A stretch of 33,622 nt of DNA, taken from positions 1 through 33,622 of the forward strand of contig JAFGCK010000034.1 in assembly GCA_016932675.1 (NCBI GenBank), read 5' to 3'. The notes below the pieces were generated by a model, which was given only the letters and a program-made list of their open reading frames with translations, was not told the DNA's origin and ran no database searches. The DNA comes from Methanosarcinaceae archaeon (GTDB taxonomy: Archaea > Halobacteriota > Methanosarcinia > Methanosarcinales > Methanosarcinaceae). Below, piece by piece: positions 10,048 through 17,005 of the stretch. Positions within the stretch are counted from its first letter, which is position 1, and each line of letters starts with the position of its first letter. The position numbers and the translations under genes are program-made.

Positions 10048-10530
10048 TTACCACACCCTCACAGCCAGCATCGCCTGGACATTATTACCGGTGCTTTCGT
10101 TGCTGACCATTACCAATCTTTTTGTCTGGCCGATATTTCCCTGAAGAGGCAATGGCTTGCCTGCGGAATATTCAAGATTTCCTGCTGAAATGTTCTGCAG
10201 GGTGACGTTGAGCTCGTAGGTCAGGAACGAACTGTTCATTCCGTAGTGATCGATAATGCTTTCATAATCTGCATTCATCTCGTTGAAGAAGATGTCAACC
10301 TTCATGCCGTTTAGCAGGATCGGTGTCCGGGGATCCCCTGCGCTCATGCTTTGCTCGATCAGATCCGTCGATATCCTGTCGGCGATCAGTGTGACCTCGT
10401 CCGAATTGGACTGAAATGGAGTGAAAAGCCCCGCTGTGTATGAGAATACGAAAATTATGCTGACCAGGAATATTGCGATCCCTATCAGATAGTCTATGTG
10501 CATTTGGCCATCGTTATCCATGGATACCAT
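10048..10530 (-). CDS. Pilin-like secreted protein, type F, cassette 1 (DUF7287-like)
   Basis: 160 aa; 'GQMHIDYLIGIAIFLVSIIFVFSYTAGLFTPFQSNSDEVTLIADR'; paralog of 14870..15349. Confidence 0.85.
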   Translation of the reverse strand: MVSMDNDGQMHIDYLIGIAIFLVSIIFVFSYTAGLFTPFQSNSDEVTLIADRISTDLIEQSMSAGDPRTPILLNGMKVDIFFNEMNADYESIIDHYGMNSSFLTYELNVTLQNISAGNLEYSAGKPLPLQGNIGQTKRLVMVSNESTGNNVQAMLAVRVW

Positions 10531-10565
10531 ATACTTATAATAATTTAATTGTATAAAAATATAAT
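10531..10565 (-). promoter_or_regulatory. Putative leaderless promoter of cassette 1
   Basis: AT-rich gap between cassettes; minus-strand ATTTTTATAC TATA-like element (10551-10560) centred about 25 nt upstream of the type F ATG (10530). Confidence 0.5.
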
Positions 10566-10610
10566 TGTGTTGATTTAATATTGATAGCTCATTTTCCGAA
10601 AATCATCGTT

Positions 10611-12071
10611 TCAGCTCAGTGAAGCAGACAGGTCGTTCCTGCTCACGTGCAGGTATGTGATACTTCCCGGCATACCTTTATAGTAAAGTGTGATGGTGGA
10701 TTCATCATAGTCTACAGGGTCAGAGCTTCCGGGCTGGTACAGGTTGAAGACAACAGACCCGTCCCTTGTTATGAGTTTCATGTAATGCTGCGTTAGGTCA
10801 TTGAGAGGTACAGAATCCCCATCAGAATAATCAATGTCCGGTCCAATGCTTATCAACGTCTGGTTCCCCCATGAAAACTCATACCCATTTTTATCATCAT
10901 AGGTCATGTTCAATGTAGTGGAAAGGAGATCAACGCTTGCTGACTGGTCTTCCTGTGAACCGCTAACAGTGAATACGTTTGCACCTTTTCCTTCCCATGT
11001 TTCTATGCCTCCTCCTGATTGAGTATCTTCATAGATGACACTGATCTCAAGTTGGTTTGCACCTCCGCTTTTTTGAATGGTGTAGGTCAGGGTCTTGGTG
11101 CCTGATGTGGCACTTATCTGGTAATTGTTCGGATTCAGTCCCTGTGAAGCCCTTGCTTCCAGGTCAAGTGTGAAATTGATCATCGGGGACGTGATCTGTT
11201 CTACCGCACCTATCTTGATAGTCTGCCTGAGCTTATCTTTCCCCATGGCAGGAATCACTTCCAATTCTATGATGGCTGTCCTGTTCGCATCATCCGTTAC
11301 AGCGCTTGCATATGCAAGGGAATTTGCATAGTCGGCCCATGCATCATAGAACTCGCTTTTAATGTATATGAGCACTTTGTCTGAATCGAGGGGGTTTACA
11401 CTTCTGGGGTCGGCTGAGGGGTCCGGGTACATCACCACAGGCATGTTATCTGAACTGATAGTAACATCTACGTCAGCATTCCCGCTTGATGCCTGTGTTC
11501 CGCTGATCTTCATGATAGGCAATGTGAGGGTCTCGCCGTTGTAGTGGAACTCCGGCGGGGATATCATGATAGCTTTACCGCTTGGGTACTTCGACCAGAC
11601 ACCTCCTCCCTCGTAGCCTATGGTCCTTTCATCTTTGGTGTAGGTTATGCTGCCCATGGAGGCATTGAACTGGTTCATTTCTGGTTTTGCCATGTATGCT
11701 TCCCACCCTCCCCAGTGATTCTTGCTTGCCTGGAAACCGGGGTACCATCCGGCACTGATATTAACGCAGATTACGACCATACTGCTGTCATTATAGGACT
11801 CATTGTTCCCGTTTACCTTTATGCTTCCGTCCATGATGGAGAATGATGTTGTCTGGCTCGGGGATTCTCCCAGGGCTACCTTACTAGTTCTCGAGTCAAA
11901 CACAGTAAAAGCCTGTTCCACCTTCTGGGCATTTGCCATGTCCTGCATGTCATCAATGGTGGGTGTTGCGTAAAGCAGGATCACACTTATGGATGTGATG
12001 GTGAGTCCCAGGATTATGATCATTCCAACCACTGCAGAAACGGCTTTTTCTGATCCAAGCAGGCTTTTCAT
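10611..12071 (-). CDS. Pilin-like secreted protein, type A, cassette 2 (DUF7289-like)
   Basis: 486 aa; 'AVSAVVGMIIILGLTITSISVILLYATPTIDDMQDMANAQKVEQAFTVFDSRTSKVALGESPSQTT' closely matches 5798..7279. Confidence 0.85.
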   Translation of the reverse strand: MKSLLGSEKAVSAVVGMIIILGLTITSISVILLYATPTIDDMQDMANAQKVEQAFTVFDSRTSKVALGESPSQTTSFSIMDGSIKVNGNNESYNDSSMVVICVNISAGWYPGFQASKNHWGGWEAYMAKPEMNQFNASMGSITYTKDERTIGYEGGGVWSKYPSGKAIMISPPEFHYNGETLTLPIMKISGTQASSGNADVDVTISSDNMPVVMYPDPSADPRSVNPLDSDKVLIYIKSEFYDAWADYANSLAYASAVTDDANRTAIIELEVIPAMGKDKLRQTIKIGAVEQITSPMINFTLDLEARASQGLNPNNYQISATSGTKTLTYTIQKSGGANQLEISVIYEDTQSGGGIETWEGKGANVFTVSGSQEDQSASVDLLSTTLNMTYDDKNGYEFSWGNQTLISIGPDIDYSDGDSVPLNDLTQHYMKLITRDGSVVFNLYQPGSSDPVDYDESTITLYYKGMPGSITYLHVSRNDLSASLS

Positions 12072-12090
12072 AGTTTATCAGGTCCTTTTT

Positions 12091-12918
12091 TTATTCTACT
12101 GTTACGCTCATGGGTGAAATGGAGATCATGACATCAATATTGGGGCTGAAGCTTCTGCTGGCACTGATGGTACTGTTGGTTGCATCAACGTCCACTATCT
12201 GCATTCCCATTGATTGGTTCAGGTACCTCTCCCATCCATCGTAATAATCACTCATCATGGTTATGTTCACCCGTGATACATTTTCATATCTTGAGGCAGA
12301 TAACTGCCCGCCGTCGGATATCACACGGATAAGGCCTGACCCGGATATGGTTTTAGAACCGGAGATCGTTACCATTGGTATCATAAGTGTATTTCCGTCA
12401 TATACAATATCGGGTTTTGCTATTGCTATGGCGCTCCCCTGTGGGTATTTTGCCCATGCTCCGGTATTCTCGTAACAGATGGATGATTCCTCGTATTTGT
12501 TCTCGATCATCCTCAGCTGTCTCTCCACAGATACCACTTCCATGGAGGATGCTGATTGGTTCCACATCTGCATGCTGACATTCATGTAACTGGTTCCTGT
12601 GACGGATACCGCGCCTCCATGCATCTTCAGTTCCACGGATTGTGACGGTGCTTTCCCATATACTACCTTGTTCATGTTGGGTTTGAGGACAGAAAAGCTC
12701 TGTTCTATGTTCTCGAGATGGCCCATCTCCTTCATATGCTCAAGCATGGGATATCCTGCGACCCCGATAACTCCCAGGGCCAACAGCATTATTCCGAGGG
12801 TTATTACGAAGTCAACTACCTCTGTGAGAGCCGCTTCTGATGAAATGAGGTCATTTTGTTCTTTTTCTCTTCCGGTCATATGCTTTTCACTTTCAGGATA
12901 TCTCAATGGTATTTGCAT
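12091..12918 (-). CDS. Pilin-like secreted protein, type B, cassette 2
   Basis: 275 aa as called; true start may be the internal Met of 'MTGREKEQ' since the called start overlaps the type C gene by 26 bp; TM 'LTEVVDFVITLGIMLLALGVIGVAGYPMLEHM'. Confidence 0.82.
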   Translation of the reverse strand: MQIPLRYPESEKHMTGREKEQNDLISSEAALTEVVDFVITLGIMLLALGVIGVAGYPMLEHMKEMGHLENIEQSFSVLKPNMNKVVYGKAPSQSVELKMHGGAVSVTGTSYMNVSMQMWNQSASSMEVVSVERQLRMIENKYEESSICYENTGAWAKYPQGSAIAIAKPDIVYDGNTLMIPMVTISGSKTISGSGLIRVISDGGQLSASRYENVSRVNITMMSDYYDGWERYLNQSMGMQIVDVDATNSTISASRSFSPNIDVMISISPMSVTVE

Positions 12919-13366
12919 CCGGGTTGTAGATTATCTGGTATTCGCCCGTTGAACTGTACAGGGTCGTTGAAAGGAGAGTTGTACCATCGGTTGAATAGGG
13001 TATCTTTACCCGGGTCTCATCCCTCTCTTCCGATGAGAAGATAATGTCATTTGTCGTATTGGAAAACTCAATTAAGTATTGCTTTCCTGCGATCTTGTCC
13101 GGGAGTGACAGTTCATATCTTAACTCTCCGATATCTGAGCCAGATCTCATTGCAGCCCCTGCTATGGTATCGATTGTGGTTATCTTTACTGCAATGTCAT
13201 TTCCATGTATCTCGAATTCATCACGCATGACCTTCTGTTCAGCCTGGTCCATCAATGTATAGAATGAGCTCAGGATGGTAACAAGCACCAGTATTGTGAT
13301 AGAGAATGTAAGGATGAACCCGATTGAGAGGGAGACTGCGTTATCGTCCTTTGCCAGTGTCCTCAT
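12893..13366 (-). CDS. Pilin-like secreted protein, type C, cassette 2 (DUF7266-like)
   Basis: 157 aa; 'NAVSLSIGFILTFSITILVLVTILSSFYTLMDQAEQKVMRDEFEIHGND'. Confidence 0.85.
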   Translation of the reverse strand: MRTLAKDDNAVSLSIGFILTFSITILVLVTILSSFYTLMDQAEQKVMRDEFEIHGNDIAVKITTIDTIAGAAMRSGSDIGELRYELSLPDKIAGKQYLIEFSNTTNDIIFSSEERDETRVKIPYSTDGTTLLSTTLYSSTGEYQIIYNPDANTIEIS

Positions 13367-14232
13367 TGTACCCCTCCTGGCAGTGAGATCGGGATCGTTC
13401 GGTTGATCATTATTTCACTGGAGGACATTGTGATTGTCGGATCTGCCATCCAGTATCGTGCCTGGGTGAAAGGCTGGCCTGTAGAAAGATTGCCTGATAT
13501 GGAATATGTTCCAACAGCCTGGCTTCCATTTATGATATTTATTGAATATTCCTGTCCTGCCGTGCGGTCTGAGAAGTGGAGAGTGGGTACACCACCGCCA
13601 TCTATCTGATCGCCGGTTATGTTGACCTCGCCGGTGGTACTCTGATAGTTCCCGATGGTGGATGAATTGTCAGAGACGGTTATATTGATCGTTCCGTTGG
13701 AGTTGTATAGTTCCATTGACCATAGCATATCTCCTGAGACGTTGGCAGCCCGGATCATGACTCTATTGGACCCATTCCCGAGTCTGGATACCTCGGGAAT
13801 GGACATTGAGAATGCTTCTGTGATATTTATGTTCGTTACAAGTGTCCAGTCGTCCTCTCCATCTGCCAGTCCGCTATGTGTGAAGTATGCCTCCGACAGT
13901 TCATCGGTCTGGCAGGAGAACGTCAATCCTGTGATCCCATAGCTCTCAGATGCCTGTTTAATGAAATCCTCTATATACTGTTTAAAAGTAGCATTGTCCA
14001 CATTGCTATGTGATCCGTTTATTAAGGCAGCCTGGTAGGCATCTTCGTATGCCTCGGTTGTTATCTGGATAACATTGGCCATGTCGTAGCGTGAAGTGTC
14101 GATACTTGATTCCGAGGCCATGTTGCTGGCATATATCACATTGTTCAGCATGACCGTAAGCACCACTATGCCTACGCCAACTGCAAAACCTGCGATCAAT
14201 AACAACTGTGCGGAATCATCGAACTTTTTCAT
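13363..14232 (-). CDS. Pilin-like secreted protein, type D, cassette 2
   Basis: 289 aa; 'SAQLLLIAGFAVGVGIVVLTVMLNNVIYASNMASESSID'; shares 'INGSQA-GT' and 'GLADG-D-WT' with 8563..9450. Confidence 0.85.
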   Translation of the reverse strand: MKKFDDSAQLLLIAGFAVGVGIVVLTVMLNNVIYASNMASESSIDTSRYDMANVIQITTEAYEDAYQAALINGSHSNVDNATFKQYIEDFIKQASESYGITGLTFSCQTDELSEAYFTHSGLADGEDDWTLVTNINITEAFSMSIPEVSRLGNGSNRVMIRAANVSGDMLWSMELYNSNGTINITVSDNSSTIGNYQSTTGEVNITGDQIDGGGVPTLHFSDRTAGQEYSINIINGSQAVGTYSISGNLSTGQPFTQARYWMADPTITMSSSEIMINRTIPISLPGGVQ

Positions 14233-14250
14233 TTCATCACTTCCCGGACT

Positions 14251-14868
14251 TCACATTCTCCATAGGGTCATCTTCACATCAACAATATTATAGAACCGGG
14301 TGCCATCACCTGCATCCGGGATGCCGGTGTTTGCTGCAAAAACGGATGTGTTCCCCACATCACTATCTGACAGTTGCACTTTTTTCGTGATTGTCACTGC
14401 ATTGTCCGAAGGGTCTCCGTTATATATGTATGGCCTGTTCATAATAATTCCATTATCTGCGACCCAGCTGAAGTGTACATTGTGTGCGATTCCCCTTGGA
14501 ACTGCGATCAATTTAAGGATGTCTGCCAGTGAACTGTCCAGAATGGTCTCGTTTAGCCTGCTCGTTGACCGGTAGGTGCTGCCGTTCCAGACATATTCTT
14601 TTCCATCCCAGCCCGTTATGTCCTCTTTTAGCTGTGAATCCTCTCCATAAGCAGAATATGAAAGTGCACTGAGCATGTCCTGGCCCATTGTCTGGAGCTG
14701 TGCTTCTATGTGTGCATTTGCGGTTGAGGATGTAAGTGGTGTCAGTGATGTTGCCTGGACCGCGAATATGATTATGCCGACCATTATCACTGCAGCGATG
14801 ACAGCTTCAAGCGTGTGCATCTGGGCATCGATGTCCTTTCTCAAATTCGGTAACATTTTCCCATTCAT
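14251..14868 (-). CDS. Pilin-like secreted protein, type E, cassette 2 (DUF7288-like)
   Basis: 205 aa; 'AQMHTLEAVIAAVIMVGIIIFAVQATSLTPLTSSTANAHIEAQLQTMGQDML'. Confidence 0.85.
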   Translation of the reverse strand: MNGKMLPNLRKDIDAQMHTLEAVIAAVIMVGIIIFAVQATSLTPLTSSTANAHIEAQLQTMGQDMLSALSYSAYGEDSQLKEDITGWDGKEYVWNGSTYRSTSRLNETILDSSLADILKLIAVPRGIAHNVHFSWVADNGIIMNRPYIYNGDPSDNAVTITKKVQLSDSDVGNTSVFAANTGIPDAGDGTRFYNIVDVKMTLWRM

Positions 14869-14869
14869 G

Positions 14870-15349
14870 TTACCACACCCTGAATGACAGAATAAGGGTT
14901 TCAGTGTTGCCTGTGCTCTCGTCCTTTAAAAGGACTATTCTTTTTGTCTGTCCGACGTTGACACCCAATGGGATTTGCTTGCCGGCTGTATTTATTATGG
15001 TGCTGTTTTCCAGGGTGACATTCAGGTCATATCGAAGGTAAGTTCCATTCAGTCCCAGGGAATCGATCACTACGTCATAGCTTCCATTTCCATTAAGTTC
15101 AGTAAAGAAATTATCAACTTCTGTTTTACTGACAAGATTTGGTACGCTCTCGTCCCCTGCATTCAGTCTTTTTTCCACAACCGTTGTAGACACACGGTCA
15201 GCGATCAGGGTGACTTCATCGGAATTCGACTGGAACGGGGTGAAAATACCAGAGGTAAAATTGAATACAAACACTACTGCGAACAGGAAAACAGTGATGC
15301 TGATAAGATAATCTATGGTGATCTGGCCTTTACTATCCATAATTCCCAT
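14870..15349 (-). CDS. Pilin-like secreted protein, type F, cassette 2 (DUF7287-like)
   Basis: 159 aa; 'GQITIDYLISITVFLFAVVFVFNFTSGIFTPFQSNSDEVTLIADR'. Confidence 0.85.
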   Translation of the reverse strand: MGIMDSKGQITIDYLISITVFLFAVVFVFNFTSGIFTPFQSNSDEVTLIADRVSTTVVEKRLNAGDESVPNLVSKTEVDNFFTELNGNGSYDVVIDSLGLNGTYLRYDLNVTLENSTIINTAGKQIPLGVNVGQTKRIVLLKDESTGNTETLILSFRVW

Positions 15350-15380
15350 TATAATATACTTATCTATTATATAAAAGTAA
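15350..15380 (-). promoter_or_regulatory. Putative leaderless promoter of cassette 2
   Basis: Minus-strand TTTTATATAA (15367-15376) about 23 nt upstream of the type F ATG (15349); also carries the 10-mer ATATACTTAT seen upstream of cassette 1. Confidence 0.5.
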
Positions 15381-15496
15381 ATGCTAATTTATATACAATG
15401 CACGACAACAGTATCTTAATTTTTTATGCGCCCGGGTTAATTCTAAGCTTACGGACAGGCAATCTTAAAAAAGGGTAGTGCATATCATACCTCCTG

Positions 15497-17005
15497 ATGG
15501 ATGAGATAAGGATTATCCACACAGGGGATACGCATTTAGGGTACCGCCAGTATCAAAGTGAAGTGCGCAGGCAGGATTTCATGGATGCGTTCTCCAGGGT
15601 GATAGACGACGCCATTGATATGAAGGTGGATGCTGTAGTACACGCAGGGGACCTTTTCGACTCAAGGAACCCCACACTGGATGACATACTCGGGACAATG
15701 GAGGTCTTCTCAAGACTGAAAAATGCCGGCATTCCTCTGCTGGCGATCGTGGGCAACCATGAGAGCAAACAGAGCACCCAGTGGCTGGACCTCTATGGCA
15801 GCATGGGGCTTGTCACGCGTCTTGGGACTACTGCCTTCAGGCTTGGTGATGTGGCGATATATGGCATTGACTGTGTTTCCAGGTCACGCATCCCTTTATT
15901 CGATTATTCGGTTTTCAATGACAGCGCCACCGATGCACAGTACAGCCTGCTTGTGATGCACCAGCTCATGCTGCCTTTTGCGTTCGGGGAATGGGACATA
16001 CAGGAAGTTATCGATGCACTCCCCTTCAGGGTAGATGCTGTCCTGCTGGGGGACAACCATAAGCACGAGATCATCAAAGTGGGCGACGCCTGGGTAACGT
16101 ACTGCGGCAGTACCGAGCGCAACAGCATTTCAGAGCTGGAGCCGCGTTCTTACAATATTGTATCTATCGGTGATGCAGGGGTGGACATAAGCAGGCGGAT
16201 AATACCTACAAGGGACTTTGTCTTCATTCCTGTTCATCTTGAGGCTGATGCGGATGCCTATGCTGAGATATTTGCCGCCATAAAGGAGCATGATATAGAG
16301 GACAAGGTGGCCTTTGTCAACATATCGGGCGACCCGGGGGTCAAGGTCACATTCAGTGAGGTCGAGAAGTTCCTGCTTTCCCGAAAAGCCCTTGTACCCG
16401 GGATCAGGGACCTGCGCACAGGCGAGATATCCCTGGATGATGACAGAACGCCTGTTTCATTTGCTGACCCCGATGATGCGGTAAAGGAGGAGATCAGGAA
16501 TATGAATCTCTCCGAAGGCGGGCTCATGGTCGATGAGATCATCAGGGATCCGGCAGTGGTAAAGACAAAGGTCGATGTCGAAGTTGAAAAACGGCTCGGG
16601 GAATTGATCAATAACATCGATTTCTCAGAGGATGCTGTCCTCCGGACCACTTCCATGGATGGTGTTACAGCTTCAGGTGAACAATACCATGAAGTGTCAA
16701 CAGACCCTGGTGAGGCGGAAGCTTACAGTGATGTTGCAGAACGTACTGAGTTTCCTGATAAGGCCGACGCAGACCAGGTTTTTCCCCGGGAGGGGCCTGC
16801 GTCAGCAGGGGGTGGATCAGTTGCGCAGGAAAGGCCATTGCCCAGAACAGATGCCTCTGCGACAGAACGTACCGACAGATCGTCTGGAAATGACCGGACG
16901 GTTCATGGGAAAAGAAGCGAAAAGATCCTTTCTGATAAAAGCCAATCCCGGAAGGAGAAGGCCGATCACAAACCCAGGCAGTACAATCTTGGTGACTACC
17001 TATGA
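15497..17005 (+). CDS. mre11: DNA double-strand break repair nuclease Mre11
   Basis: 502 aa; phosphoesterase motifs 'IHTGDTHLGYRQYQ', 'VHAGDLFDSRNP', 'VGNHES'; followed by rad50 with ATGA 4-bp overlap. Confidence 0.95.
   Translation: MDEIRIIHTGDTHLGYRQYQSEVRRQDFMDAFSRVIDDAIDMKVDAVVHAGDLFDSRNPTLDDILGTMEVFSRLKNAGIPLLAIVGNHESKQSTQWLDLYGSMGLVTRLGTTAFRLGDVAIYGIDCVSRSRIPLFDYSVFNDSATDAQYSLLVMHQLMLPFAFGEWDIQEVIDALPFRVDAVLLGDNHKHEIIKVGDAWVTYCGSTERNSISELEPRSYNIVSIGDAGVDISRRIIPTRDFVFIPVHLEADADAYAEIFAAIKEHDIEDKVAFVNISGDPGVKVTFSEVEKFLLSRKALVPGIRDLRTGEISLDDDRTPVSFADPDDAVKEEIRNMNLSEGGLMVDEIIRDPAVVKTKVDVEVEKRLGELINNIDFSEDAVLRTTSMDGVTASGEQYHEVSTDPGEAEAYSDVAERTEFPDKADADQVFPREGPASAGGGSVAQERPLPRTDASATERTDRSSGNDRTVHGKRSEKILSDKSQSRKEKADHKPRQYNLGDYL

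Noticed and set aside
5798-15349. Archaellin operon (fla/arl) interpretation of the pilin-like genes
   Set aside because: No FlaI/FlaJ/FlaH-like genes and the ectodomains do not resemble archaellins; six distinct families rather than repeated archaellin paralogs.
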